Part shown: positions 1-8,528 of the stretch, one piece after another
How positions within the stretch are numbered: position 1 is the stretch's first letter
How the letters are laid out: each line of letters opens with the position of its first letter
Origin: Leifsonia sp. Root227
Lineage (GTDB): Bacteria; Actinomycetota; Actinomycetes; Actinomycetales; Microbacteriaceae
Length of the DNA: 64,000 nt
Assembly: GCF_001428745.1 (NCBI RefSeq)
Contig: NZ_LMIO01000001.1
Span: 54,733-118,732, forward strand
Reading direction: 5' to 3'
Notes under the pieces: model-generated
The model's database searches: none
Seen by the model: the letters and a program-made list of their open reading frames with translations, nothing else
What the model was told of the DNA's origin: nothing
Position numbers and translations under genes: made by a program

Positions 1-1796
1 ATGCGGTCTACACGTCCAAGGGTCACGGCCAGGGGATGAGCGACACCAGCCAGAACTCGATCACCCCGCTCGTCTATGCGCCCGTTCCTCCCGCGACCAC
101 CGCTCTCGCGCTGGCGACGAGCCCGGCGAGCGTCACGGACGGCTCGGCGGTCACCCTCACGGCGACGGTCAGCCCGGCCGCCGCGGGAACGGTCACCTTC
201 CGCGAAGGGTCGGCAACGCTCGGCACGGGAACGGTCTCCGGCTCGACCGCGACGTTCAGCACCAGCGGCCTCGCCGTCGGCGCGCACTCGATCACCGCGT
301 CGTTCGCCCCGGCGGACAGCACCGCCTTCGCTGCGTCCACCTCGCCGGCCGTCACCGTCACGGTGACCGCTGTCGGCGCCCCGACCCCCGCCTCCGTCAC
401 CGTCTCCCCGGCGACAGGGCTCGACCCGTCCGGCGCGTCCATCACGGTCACCGGTGAGAACTTCGCCCCGACGGGCGGCGCCGTTCCCGGCGTGTACGTG
501 GGCGTCGGCCCGAAGTCGGCAGCAGGTGAGCCGTCGTGGAACCTCACCGCCTCGCTCTTCCAGGGTGTCGCCTGGGTGCGCACCATCGGCGCCGACGGCG
601 CGTTCACCAGCTCCCTGACCGGCATCGCCCAGGTCTTCACCTCGAACGGCCGCCAGGTCGACTGCTCCACCGAGGAGTGCGGCGTCTACACCTTCGCCGC
701 GCACGGCTCCGCCGACCGCACACAGGACACGTACACGCCCATCGCGTTCGCCGTCCCCGCCGTGACCCCTGTCGCCACCACCCTCTCGATCACCACCTCG
801 TCTGCCAGCTCGACCGCGGGCTCCGGGGTGGATGTGACGGTCACCGTCTCCCCGAAGGCGGACGGCACCGTGAGCATCCTGGACGGCAGCACCGTCGTCG
901 CACGCAACCTCGTGCTGCGCGACGGAAAGGCGACCACCCGCATCTCCACCCTCCAGCAGGGCGCGCGCTCGCTGACGGCCACCTTCACGCCGGCCGATCC
1001 GTCCGCGTTCGCCGCATCGACGGCCGCACCGGTCACCCACACCGTGACAGCGTCTCCGATCGTGACCGTCCCGACCGCTCCGGATCCCGTGGTCGTCGCG
1101 ACGCCGGTCGCCCCGGCCGAGCCGGTCTGCGTCGCCCGCTCCATCAGCGACGCGACGCTGAGCTGGGGGCTCAAGTCGAGCTTCCGCAACTACATCTCCG
1201 GCGGGATCGCGAAGGGCTCGTGGAACCTCTCCGGCGTGACGTACGCCGACGGGAAGTACGGCTGGAGCAACGGCTCCGGCAGCTACAACACGGCTGACGA
1301 CAAGGGCATCGCACGCTTCCCCGGCAGCGTCGCGTTCACCGGTCACAACGGCGTCCTCAACCTGGTGCTCTCCAACGTCGCGGTGAAGGTGACGGGTCCG
1401 AACACGGCCACCATCGTCGCCGACGTCCACTCGACCGACATGGGCGGCGCGGCCAGCGACCACTCCGGCATCGCGTTCGCCTCCGTCGCGCTGAGCGGCG
1501 GCGCGTCCGGCTCGCGGGTCACGGCGACGGATGCTCCTGTCACCCTCACCGCGGCGGGCGCCACCGCGTTCGCCGGCTTCTACGAGGCGGGCACGGCACT
1601 CGACCCCGTGTCGTTCAGCCTGCCGCTCGGGGCCAGCGTGCCCTGTGACAGTGCGACAGCGTCCACCCTCGCCACCACCGGCGGGGGAGACGCCGGCGGC
1701 TGGCCGCTGCTCGGAGGCCTGATGGTGCTCGTCGGCGTCGCGGCTGTCGTCGCGGTCCGGCGTCGCGCATCCAGCCAGGCGGTGGCACAGGCGTGA
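1..1796 (+). CDS. htaA: HtaA-type haem-binding surface protein, 5'-truncated by the window
   Basis: The frame is open from the first bases of the window, so the true start lies upstream; the first internal ATG is at 36. Visible modules are the tail of one repeat unit, a Big_3-type Ig-like domain, a second copy of the repeat ending in AHGSADRTQDTYTPIAFA, another Ig-like domain, and a C-terminal HtaA domain (about residues 365-545 counted from the ATG at 36). The first residues (YTSKGHGQG) match the tail of the repeat, so the whole protein is a modular array. The C-terminus has LATTG, a hydrophobic helix and an Arg-rich tail, a sorting signal of the LAxTG kind used by class E sortases. HtaA domains bind haem at the surface and pass it to HmuT, encoded next with overlapping codons. 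Confidence 0.9.
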   Translation, partial: AVYTSKGHGQGMSDTSQNSITPLVYAPVPPATTALALATSPASVTDGSAVTLTATVSPAAAGTVTFREGSATLGTGTVSGSTATFSTSGLAVGAHSITASFAPADSTAFAASTSPAVTVTVTAVGAPTPASVTVSPATGLDPSGASITVTGENFAPTGGAVPGVYVGVGPKSAAGEPSWNLTASLFQGVAWVRTIGADGAFTSSLTGIAQVFTSNGRQVDCSTEECGVYTFAAHGSADRTQDTYTPIAFAVPAVTPVATTLSITTSSASSTAGSGVDVTVTVSPKADGTVSILDGSTVVARNLVLRDGKATTRISTLQQGARSLTATFTPADPSAFAASTAAPVTHTVTASPIVTVPTAPDPVVVATPVAPAEPVCVARSISDATLSWGLKSSFRNYISGGIAKGSWNLSGVTYADGKYGWSNGSGSYNTADDKGIARFPGSVAFTGHNGVLNLVLSNVAVKVTGPNTATIVADVHSTDMGGAASDHSGIAFASVALSGGASGSRVTATDAPVTLTAAGATAFAGFYEAGTALDPVSFSLPLGASVPCDSATASTLATTGGGDAGGWPLLGGLMVLVGVAAVVAVRRRASSQAVAQA

Positions 1797-2956
1797 CCTC
1801 TCGCACGGAAGCACTCGTGGGCGGGGCCGTCGGCTCCGCCCACGAGTGTCGGCGGCCGCCCCGTTCCGCCCGGCTGCTGCGACTCGCGGCCGTCGTCGCG
1901 GTGGTGGCGACCCTCTCAGGATGCGGCGCGACGGCCGCGACCTCGGCATCGACCCCCGCGCCGTCCACACCGGCGACGGCACCGGCGGCGGATGCTCGTG
2001 CCGGGCTCGCCGACCCGCGCACCATCACCGGTCCGTCGACCGCTGCCCCTGTCGCGGACGTCGTCCCGATCACGAAGACGCCGAAGCCGAAACTGCCGGT
2101 GACCGTCGATGATGCGTCCGGCACGAAGGTCACGGTCTCCGACGCCAGCCGCATCCTGGCCCTCGACGTCTACGGCACGCTCGCCGAGACCGTCGTCGGC
2201 CTCGGGCTGGGCGACCGGCTCGTCGGCCGAGGGGCGTCGAACACGCTGAGCGTGATGAAGAAGCTCCCGCTGGTGACGCAGAACGGCCACGAGCTGAACG
2301 GCGAGGCGATCCTCGCCCTGCACCCGACGCTGGTTCTCACCGACACCACGCTCGGGCCGCGCGATGTGCAGGACCAGCTCCGTGCATCCGGAGTCACCGT
2401 GGTGTTCTTCGACTCGGAGCGCAGCATTGCGACCATCGGCTCGCAGATCGAGACGGTGGCGCACGCGGTGGGCCTCGATGCGGACGGCGCGCGTCTGGCG
2501 AAGCGGGTCGCGGGCGACCTCGCGGCGGCCAAGAAGACGATCGCCGCGATGGCGCCGGCCGGAGACGACCGGCTGCGCGCCGCCCTGCTCTATGTGCGCG
2601 GTCGCGCCGGTGTGTTCTTCCTCTTCGGCAAGGGGATGGGCGCCGACGACCTCATCGGGGCGCTCGGCGCTGTCGATGTGGCGACCGAGGCGGGCATCAC
2701 GGGCGCGAAGCCCGCGAACAGCGAAGCGCTGCTGGCGACCAACCCCGATGTGTTCCTCATGATGACGGACGGCCTCGCCTCCACCGGCGGCGTGGATGGG
2801 CTGCTCCAGCGGCCGGGGGTCGCGGACACCGCGGCGGGGCAGCACCGCAGGATCGTGGACATGAACGACGGGCAGCTCATGTCGTTCGGGCCGACGACGC
2901 CCGCCGTGCTGCTGTCGCTCGCCGACGCGCTTTACCGGCCGGAGGCCGCGAAGTGA
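1793..2956 (+). CDS. hmuT: HmuT haem ABC transporter substrate-binding lipoprotein
   Basis: 387 aa. The GTG start overlaps the stop of the HtaA gene (GTGA), indicating translational coupling. An N-terminal hydrophobic stretch ends in a lipobox LSGC with the lipidated Cys near residue 44. The rest is a type III periplasmic-binding fold (Peripla_BP_2), with phrases such as ILALDVYGTLAETVVGLGLG and VTVVFFDSERS. It should receive haem from HtaA on the outer face of the membrane and hand it to HmuU. The gene order HtaA-HmuT-HmuU-HmuV matches corynebacterial haem loci. Specificity for haem rather than a siderophore rests on the HtaA neighbour. Confidence 0.9.
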   Translation: MTSRTEALVGGAVGSAHECRRPPRSARLLRLAAVVAVVATLSGCGATAATSASTPAPSTPATAPAADARAGLADPRTITGPSTAAPVADVVPITKTPKPKLPVTVDDASGTKVTVSDASRILALDVYGTLAETVVGLGLGDRLVGRGASNTLSVMKKLPLVTQNGHELNGEAILALHPTLVLTDTTLGPRDVQDQLRASGVTVVFFDSERSIATIGSQIETVAHAVGLDADGARLAKRVAGDLAAAKKTIAAMAPAGDDRLRAALLYVRGRAGVFFLFGKGMGADDLIGALGAVDVATEAGITGAKPANSEALLATNPDVFLMMTDGLASTGGVDGLLQRPGVADTAAGQHRRIVDMNDGQLMSFGPTTPAVLLSLADALYRPEAAK

Positions 2957-4113
2957 CGCGCGCGGAGGCGCAGCCGCGCTCGGACGCGCAGCGTCGGGAG
3001 ATGACGGTGAGCGCAGAGGGTGCCGCGCCGGCTGCGTCCCGCGCGAAGCCCCGCCAGCGCCTCAGCGCCGTCACCCGTGCACGCCGCCGCCGCGTCCCGG
3101 TGATCGTCGGGCTCGTCGTGCTGCTCCTGCTCGCCGTGCTGGTCTCCTCCTCCGTGGGGCAGTTCGCGCTCTCGCCGGCCGAGATCGTCGCGTCCATCGG
3201 CAGGCGCATCGGCATCGCACCGGCCGCGACCGGCGCCGCGAGCTATGCGGACGGCGCCCTCTGGAACATCCGCTTCCCCCGCGTCGCGCTCGGCATCGTC
3301 GTCGGTGCCGCCCTCGGCGTCGCCGGCGCCCTGATGCAGGGCGTCTTCGCCAACCCGCTCGCCGAGCCGGCGGTGGTCGGCGTCTCCGCCGGCTGCGCGG
3401 TGGGGGCGTGCGCCGTGATCGTCTTCGACCTGCAGCAGTTCGGCCCGGCGAGCATCCCCGCCGCCGCCTTCGTGACGGGCGTGCTCACGACCGTCATCGT
3501 CTACGTGCTGTCGCGCGCCCGCGGGCGCACCCAGGTGCTGATGCTGGTGCTCACCGGCATCGCGATCAACGCCGTCGCGAACGCCGTCATCGCGTTCCTC
3601 GTCTTCCAGGCGGACACGGCCAGCCGCGAGCAGATCATGTTCTGGCAGCTCGGCTCCCTCAATGGCGCCAGCTGGCAGGCCGTTGCCGTCACCTTCCCGC
3701 TGCTGATCGTGGGCGTGGGATGCGCGTGGCTGCTCGCCAAGCGACTGGATGCGCTCGCCCTGGGCGAGCGGAGCGCCAGGCACCTCGGCGTTCCCGTCGA
3801 ACGGGTGCGGTTGCTCGCGATCCTGCTCGTGGCGCTGCTCACCGCCGTAGCCGTGTCGTTCGCGGGCATCATCGCGTTCGTCGGCCTGATCATCCCGCAC
3901 CTGCTGCGCCTGCTGATCGGTCCGGCGCACGCGGCGCTCATCCCGGCCAGCGCGCTCGGCGGCGCGCTGCTGATCAGCGCGGCCGATCTGGCGGCCCGCA
4001 CCGTCGTGCCGTTCGCCGACCTCCCGATCGGGATGTTCACCGCCCTCGTCGGCGGCCCGGTGTTCTTCGTGCTGTTGCGGCGCACGATCGCGGCGAAGGA
4101 GGGGGCGGCATGA
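2953..4113 (+). CDS. hmuU: HmuU haem ABC transporter permease (FecCD family)
   Basis: 386 aa, GTG start overlapping the hmuT stop by 4 nt. After a basic cytoplasmic N-terminus of about 45 residues the protein is almost entirely hydrophobic, with about 9-10 membrane segments. FecCD signatures are present: the N-terminal NIRFPRVALGIVVGAALGVAG with MQGVFANPLAEP, and near the C-terminus AGIIAFVGLIIPHLLRLLIGP. It forms the transmembrane channel that imports haem delivered by HmuT, driven by HmuV. Its stop overlaps the hmuV start (ATGA). Confidence 0.92.
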   Translation: MTRAEAQPRSDAQRREMTVSAEGAAPAASRAKPRQRLSAVTRARRRRVPVIVGLVVLLLLAVLVSSSVGQFALSPAEIVASIGRRIGIAPAATGAASYADGALWNIRFPRVALGIVVGAALGVAGALMQGVFANPLAEPAVVGVSAGCAVGACAVIVFDLQQFGPASIPAAAFVTGVLTTVIVYVLSRARGRTQVLMLVLTGIAINAVANAVIAFLVFQADTASREQIMFWQLGSLNGASWQAVAVTFPLLIVGVGCAWLLAKRLDALALGERSARHLGVPVERVRLLAILLVALLTAVAVSFAGIIAFVGLIIPHLLRLLIGPAHAALIPASALGGALLISAADLAARTVVPFADLPIGMFTALVGGPVFFVLLRRTIAAKEGAA

Positions 4114-4952
4114 GCGCCGGGCAACGCGGCGTCGCCGAGCTGCGCGGCGTCACCCTCACCATCGACGGACGCACGCTGCTGTCCGAGGTGGACATCGCCG
4201 TGCGACCGGGAGAGCTCGTCGCCCTGATCGGCCCGAACGGCGCTGGCAAGTCGACGGCGCTCTCCGTGCTGGCGGGGGACGTGACGCCGGACTCCGGCAC
4301 GGTGACCATCGACGATCGACCCGTTGCGCGCATCCGGGTGCAGGAGCTCGGCCGGTTGCGCAGCGTGCTGCTGCAGCAGAAGGTGGTGTCGTTCTCCTAC
4401 CCGGTGCGCGACGTGGTGGCGATGGGACGGATGCCGTGGGCCAGCACCGCCGGCGACGCAGGCGACGACGAGGCCATCGTCGCCGAGGCCCTCGCCAGGA
4501 CGGACACCACCCATCTCGCCGACCGCGACGTGACCACCCTCTCCGGAGGAGAACTCGCCCGCGTCTCGCTCGCCCGCGTGCTCGCGCAGCGCTGCAGTAT
4601 CGTCCTCCTCGACGAACCGACGGACGCGCTCGACATCGGCCACCAGGAGCAGGTGCTCGCGCTCGCCGCCGGCCTCGCCGCGGACGGGGCCGCTGTGCTC
4701 GCGGTGCTGCACGACCTGAACCTCGCTGCCGCGTACGCCGACCGGATCGTGCTGCTCGCCGATGGCGCCGTGGTCGCGGACGGCAGCCCACGGGACGTGC
4801 TCACCGGCGAACGCCTCAGCGCGGTCTACGGGCATCCGGTGGAGACCATCGACCACCCCGTCACCGGCGCGCTGCTCGTGCTGCCCGTGCGCGCATCCGG
4901 CCCCGGTTCACCCTCGAAAGGGGGACATTCCCAGCGCGTTCGGGTACCCTGA
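4110..4952 (+). CDS. hmuV: HmuV haem ABC transporter ATP-binding protein
   Basis: 280 aa; the ATG at 4110 overlaps the hmuU stop. All ABC ATPase motifs are intact: Walker A GPNGAGKST, a Q-loop near LLQQKV, signature LSGGELARVSLARVL, Walker B SIVLLDEPTDALD and the switch His in VLHDLNLAAAYADR. Sequence and length fit the FepC/HmuV subgroup that energises FecCD permeases. A longer frame in the same phase continues upstream through hmuU but has no sensible protein content before MSAGQRG. It is the last gene of the haem operon. Confidence 0.93.
   Translation: MSAGQRGVAELRGVTLTIDGRTLLSEVDIAVRPGELVALIGPNGAGKSTALSVLAGDVTPDSGTVTIDDRPVARIRVQELGRLRSVLLQQKVVSFSYPVRDVVAMGRMPWASTAGDAGDDEAIVAEALARTDTTHLADRDVTTLSGGELARVSLARVLAQRCSIVLLDEPTDALDIGHQEQVLALAAGLAADGAAVLAVLHDLNLAAAYADRIVLLADGAVVADGSPRDVLTGERLSAVYGHPVETIDHPVTGALLVLPVRASGPGSPSKGGHSQRVRVP
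4945..4950 (+). promoter_or_regulatory. -10 element (TACCCT) for a leaderless transcript
   Basis: TACCCT fits the actinobacterial TANNNT -10 consensus and ends exactly 7 nt before the GTG at 4958. There is no Shine-Dalgarno sequence, so transcription probably begins at or next to the start codon. Confidence 0.5.
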
Positions 4953-4957
4953 CCCGC

Positions 4958-5272
4958 GTGAACTGGTGGATCGTCGGCGGAATCGTCGCTGCAGTGGTGC
5001 TCGTGGTCATCGCGTCGAAGCTCGGCTGGATCGACTTCTCCGACAAGACGCGCAAGACGGGTGGCTCGTCGAGCAGCATCGTCGGCATCGGCGACGAGGT
5101 CTTCGCGCCCACCCGTCACGAGGCGCAGGTCGAGCTCGACCGCCAGTCGATGCTTCCGGCCCCAGCCCCGCTGCCCGGCGACGGCGACAAGGGCATCTGG
5201 GAGGGCGGCCGCATCCGGATCGATGTTGCGCCTAGCGGGCCTGCAGGTCCTGATACTCGGGATGCTCCCTGA
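4958..5272 (+). CDS. Small single-pass membrane protein of unknown function
   Basis: 104 aa, GTG start chosen from the TANNNT element 7 nt upstream. Residues 3-20 form one strongly hydrophobic helix (WWIVGGIVAAVVLVVIASK), followed by a soluble tail with FAPTRHEAQVELDRQ and a Pro-rich stretch. I do not recognise a named domain. It begins 5 nt after hmuV but appears to have its own promoter, so a role in haem uptake cannot be assumed. Its 3' end overlaps the convergent GNAT gene by about 40 bp. Confidence 0.7.
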   Translation: MNWWIVGGIVAAVVLVVIASKLGWIDFSDKTRKTGGSSSSIVGIGDEVFAPTRHEAQVELDRQSMLPAPAPLPGDGDKGIWEGGRIRIDVAPSGPAGPDTRDAP

Positions 5273-5516
5273 GCCAGTGCCGCACGTACGGGCACGTCGC
5301 GACCACGCGCAGCTCGGTGTTGGCGCGCACGTCGTCCAAGGCTTCTTGAACGAGCGTCGAGGCAATCCCCTTCTCGCGCTTCTCCTCGTCGACGACGGTG
5401 TGCGTGAAAACGATCGCGTCGTCGCGCAGGTCGTACTCGGCGACGCCGATCTGCTCGCCGTCCTTGAGGAGGGCGTAGCGGGACGATTCCGGTTGATTCA
5501 CCACAGTGAGACTCAT
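5232..5516 (-). CDS. Short GNAT-like N-acetyltransferase (YjdJ/YidJ type)
   Basis: 94 aa, ATG start. It contains the compact acetyl-CoA fold of the GNAT_acetyltr_2/YjdJ group: FTHTVVDEEKREKGIASTLV, in which the K-x-x-G-I-A part is the acetyl-CoA pyrophosphate loop, then VRANTELRVVATCPYVRHWL and a final EHPEYQDL. This family is short by nature, so the gene is full length. Physiological substrates of these small acetyltransferases are mostly unknown. It converges on the small membrane protein gene. Confidence 0.85.
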   Translation of the reverse strand: MSLTVVNQPESSRYALLKDGEQIGVAEYDLRDDAIVFTHTVVDEEKREKGIASTLVQEALDDVRANTELRVVATCPYVRHWLREHPEYQDLQAR

Positions 5517-5569
5517 GCCGCCAGGCTAACCCGGCAGCGTCGCGACGCACAGACTGCGAGAATGGGGGA

Positions 5570-6508
5570 ATGCTGGACGACTCCACCGCGGATGCGGCCC
5601 CTGCGGATGCGGTGCGTGCGGATGTGTCCCGTGCGGATGCGGTCCCGGCCTGGCACGCGGATGCGCCGAGCACCGTCGTGCACGCCGACAACCTCGACAT
5701 CGTGGCTGCGCTCCCTGACGCGTCGTTCACTCTCATCTACCTCGACCCGCCGTTCAACACCGGCAGGTCGCAGGCCAGGCGGAGCACCACCTCGGTGCGT
5801 TCGGCGGGCGGCGCGGGCAGCGTCACCGGGTTCAAAGGCCGCAGCTACGAACGGATCAAGGGCGACCTGCTGCGCTACGACGACCGGTTCGACGACTACT
5901 GGTCGTTCCTCGAGCCCCGTCTGATCGAGGCGTGGCGCATCCTCGCCGACCACGGGACGCTCTACCTGCACCTCGACTACCGGGAGGCCCACTACGCCAA
6001 GGTGCTCCTGGATGCGCTGTTCGGCCGGGAGTCGTTCCTCAACGAGATCGTCTGGGCATACGACTACGGCGCCAAGGCGAAGAACAAGTGGCCCACCAAG
6101 CACGACACGATCCTGGTCTACGTGAAGAACCCCGCAGGCTACTTCTTCGATTCCTCCGCCGTCGACCGCGAGCCGTACATGGCGCCCGGCCTGGTCACCG
6201 CAGAGAAGGCGGAACTGGGCAAACTGCCGACCGACGTCTGGTGGCACACCATCGTGTCGCCCACCGGCAGGGAGAAGACCGGATACCCGACCCAGAAGCC
6301 GGAGGGCATCCTGCGCCGCATCGTGCAGGCGTCGAGCCGCGAGGGGGACTGGGTGCTCGACTTCTTCGCGGGCAGCGGCACGACGGGCGCCGTGGCGTCG
6401 GCCCTCGGCCGCCGCTTCCTGCTGGTCGACAGCAACCCGGACGCGATCGGCGTGATGCGGGCGCGGTTCGCGGCGGCGGAGCCTGCGGTTCGGTTCGTGG
6501 AGGCGTAG
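5570..6508 (+). CDS. Orphan DNA adenine/cytosine-N4 methyltransferase, beta class
   Basis: 312 aa. Catalytic motif IV DPPF is at about residues 59-62 and the AdoMet-binding motif FAGSGT at about 266-271. Motif IV before motif I defines the beta class of amino-methyltransferases. The middle holds the usual TQKPEGILRRIV element preceding motif I. No restriction endonuclease, specificity subunit or methyl-dependent nuclease is visible nearby, so it looks solitary. The first about 33 residues are an unusual Ala/Asp-rich repeat (ADAAPADAVRAD and similar) not expected in the family; a later GTG start is possible. Target sequence cannot be read from the protein. Confidence 0.87.
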   Translation: MLDDSTADAAPADAVRADVSRADAVPAWHADAPSTVVHADNLDIVAALPDASFTLIYLDPPFNTGRSQARRSTTSVRSAGGAGSVTGFKGRSYERIKGDLLRYDDRFDDYWSFLEPRLIEAWRILADHGTLYLHLDYREAHYAKVLLDALFGRESFLNEIVWAYDYGAKAKNKWPTKHDTILVYVKNPAGYFFDSSAVDREPYMAPGLVTAEKAELGKLPTDVWWHTIVSPTGREKTGYPTQKPEGILRRIVQASSREGDWVLDFFAGSGTTGAVASALGRRFLLVDSNPDAIGVMRARFAAAEPAVRFVEA

Positions 6509-6618
6509 GCGGGACGCGCATTCACCTGCCGGAACCGGAGTCGCTGTACGACGGATTCCAGACACCCCGGAGCCGCCGTCCGGAGAACACCAAGAACGGT
6601 GTGGGAGGCTGGGGCACT

Positions 6619-7446
6619 ATGCGAACCGCGCTCCGCCCCCTGCCCTTCCTCTGGGGCGCGCTGGGCACAGCGGTGACGTTCGCGCTCGTCTACCTCGTCT
6701 TCGTGCAGAGCTACATGGGTCAGGTCATCGACGAGCGGGCGTTCGCGGGGGCAGACGTGTGGAAGGGCGACCTGATCGAGTTCGCCCACGCGTTCCTCAA
6801 CGCCCTTCCGGCCGCCTCGGTGATCCTCGGCTGCATCGCCGCGCTCGCGATCGTGGCCTTCCGCCGCAATTGGGCGGTCTTCTTCGTCGCCGTCGCGGCG
6901 GCCGCCCTCGCCAACGGCAGCACCCAGCTCCTCAAATACACCGTGCTGAGCCGCCCGTCGAAGGGCGTGGATGTCGGCCTCGCCAACTCCCTGCCCTCCG
7001 GCCACACCACCGTGGCGGCGTCGGCGGCTCTCGTCGTCTTCCTGGTCGCCTCGCCGCGCTTCCGCCCGCTCGCCGCGGTGATCGGTTCGGTCTTCACGAT
7101 CGCTGCTGGCGCATCCACGCTGGTGGAGCAGTGGCACCGGCCGAGCGACGTGGTGGCCGGGATGCTCGTGGTCGCGTTCTGGGGCTGCATCGCAGGGCTG
7201 CTGTACTCCTGGCTGCGCGTGCCGACCGCGGAGCGCCCCGTTCGCACCAAACTGTGGCCGCTGCTCTGGATCGCCGTGGTCTGCGCCGCCGGGGCGATCG
7301 TCGCCCTTCTGGTGACCTACTTCTCCGCGCAGGACGGCACGGGGCAGCACCTGTTCGTGGCGTACGCAGGGGGAGTGGCGGCGATCGTGGCGACCGGATT
7401 CGTGCTCGCGGTGCTGGGCAACAGGGTGTTCAGGGCGCTGGCTTAG
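6619..7446 (+). CDS. PAP2-family membrane phosphatase
   Basis: 275 aa, ATG start at 6619, about six or seven membrane segments. PAP2 motif 1 appears as KYTVLSRPSKG, motif 2 as PSGHT, and motif 3 as STLVEQWHRPSD. The His and Asp of motif 3 are present, but the Arg of the usual S-R-x5-H-x3-D is Thr here. Such enzymes dephosphorylate lipid phosphates (undecaprenyl pyrophosphate, phosphatidic acid) at the outer membrane face. The motif 3 substitution could lower or alter activity. A C-terminal pair of helices extends beyond the minimal domain. Confidence 0.83.
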   Translation: MRTALRPLPFLWGALGTAVTFALVYLVFVQSYMGQVIDERAFAGADVWKGDLIEFAHAFLNALPAASVILGCIAALAIVAFRRNWAVFFVAVAAAALANGSTQLLKYTVLSRPSKGVDVGLANSLPSGHTTVAASAALVVFLVASPRFRPLAAVIGSVFTIAAGASTLVEQWHRPSDVVAGMLVVAFWGCIAGLLYSWLRVPTAERPVRTKLWPLLWIAVVCAAGAIVALLVTYFSAQDGTGQHLFVAYAGGVAAIVATGFVLAVLGNRVFRALA

Positions 7447-7501
7447 GGCAGATCACGTTGGGCAGATCACGTATGGCGGCTCAGCGACTGCGCTCGCGCG
7501 C

Positions 7502-8524
7502 CTAGCTGCTCTGCCGCACCACCAGCTCTGTCGGCAGCAGCGTCACCCTGTCCACCGGCTCGCCTTCGATGCGGCGCACGAGCACCCGCGCCATCGTCTC
7601 GCCGAGGCCGATCGAGGGCTGGTGCACGGTGGTCAGCGGGGGCGTGGCCGTGAGGCCGAAGTAGTCGTCGTCGTAGCCGACCACCGCGATGTCGCCCGGG
7701 ATGCTCAGCCCCGCGTCGTGGATCGCCGAGTACGCGCCGGCCGCCATCTGGTCGTTGGCGGCGAACAGTCCGTCGATCGGCACTTCGCGAGCGAGCAGAC
7801 GGCGCATCGCCTCCATGCCGGACACAGGGGAGAAGTCGCCGTACTCGACGAGCGTGGCGTCGAGGCCGTGCGCATCCATCGCCCGGCGCCAGCCGGTGTA
7901 GCGGTCGACGCCCGCCGGCATGTCCTGGGGGCCGGTGATGAGGGCGATGTTGCGGCGGCCCCGACCGATGAGGTGCTCCGTCGCGCCCACCGCGCCCGCC
8001 ACGTTGTCCACGTCGACGAAGGAGGCGTTGTGCTCCGTCTCGCTCACCGGGCGACCGCCGTAGACGATCGGGAGCGTCGAGCCGAGCTGGGCGTACGAGT
8101 GGTCGCCGGAGTGGTGGGAGACGACGAGTGCGCCGTCCACGTTTCCGCCCATCAGGTAGCGCCGCGTCTTGTCCGGGTTGAGCTCCGATGAGATAACCAT
8201 GTTGAGCGTGTACTCGGTGTCCGCCAGGTGCAGAGCGACGCCCTGGACGATGGATGCGAAGAACGGGTCGGCGAAGACCTTGGCCGTCGACTCCGGCACG
8301 ACCAGGGCGATCACCTGCGTGCGGCGGGAGGCGAGGGAGCGGGCGGCCCTGTTGGGCACGTAGTTGAGATCGGCGATGGCCTTGGTGACCGCCTCCGTGA
8401 CCTCGGGCGTGACCTTGGTCGAGCCGTTCACCACACGGGAAACGGTCGCGCGCGAGACACCGGCGCGCGCCGCCACCGCTTCGAGGGTGGGCACGGGCCG
8501 GCCGTCCACCTGCTCCGAGGTCAT
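7502..8524 (-). CDS. LacI-family regulator of the beta-glucoside operon
   Basis: 340 aa. The N-terminal LacI helix-turn-helix (residues about 14-60) includes VAARAGVSRATVSRVVNGS and the hinge YVPNRAARSLAS. The remainder is a periplasmic-binding-like sugar sensor with GDIAVVGYDDDYF and PLTTVHQPSIGLGETMA. It is the last gene of the minus-strand operon, 4 nt after the GH1 gene, so it is probably made from the promoter it represses. The two perfect TGAGAGCGCTCTCA palindromes near 13.53-13.56 kb are its likely operators, comparable to the CebR operator of Streptomyces (TGGGAGCGCTCCCA). Confidence 0.9.
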   Translation of the reverse strand: MTSEQVDGRPVPTLEAVAARAGVSRATVSRVVNGSTKVTPEVTEAVTKAIADLNYVPNRAARSLASRRTQVIALVVPESTAKVFADPFFASIVQGVALHLADTEYTLNMVISSELNPDKTRRYLMGGNVDGALVVSHHSGDHSYAQLGSTLPIVYGGRPVSETEHNASFVDVDNVAGAVGATEHLIGRGRRNIALITGPQDMPAGVDRYTGWRRAMDAHGLDATLVEYGDFSPVSGMEAMRRLLAREVPIDGLFAANDQMAAGAYSAIHDAGLSIPGDIAVVGYDDDYFGLTATPPLTTVHQPSIGLGETMARVLVRRIEGEPVDRVTLLPTELVVRQSS

Positions 8525-8528
8525 CGGG

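Noticed and set aside
3408..4109. Upstream extension of the hmuV reading frame
   Set aside because: It is an out-of-frame reading of hmuU with abnormal Arg/His content; the ATG at 4110 overlapping the hmuU stop is the natural start.
5570..6508. Part of a restriction-modification or BREX-like defence system
   Set aside because: Neighbours are a short acetyltransferase and a PAP2 phosphatase; no nuclease, helicase or phosphatase of a defence system is present.
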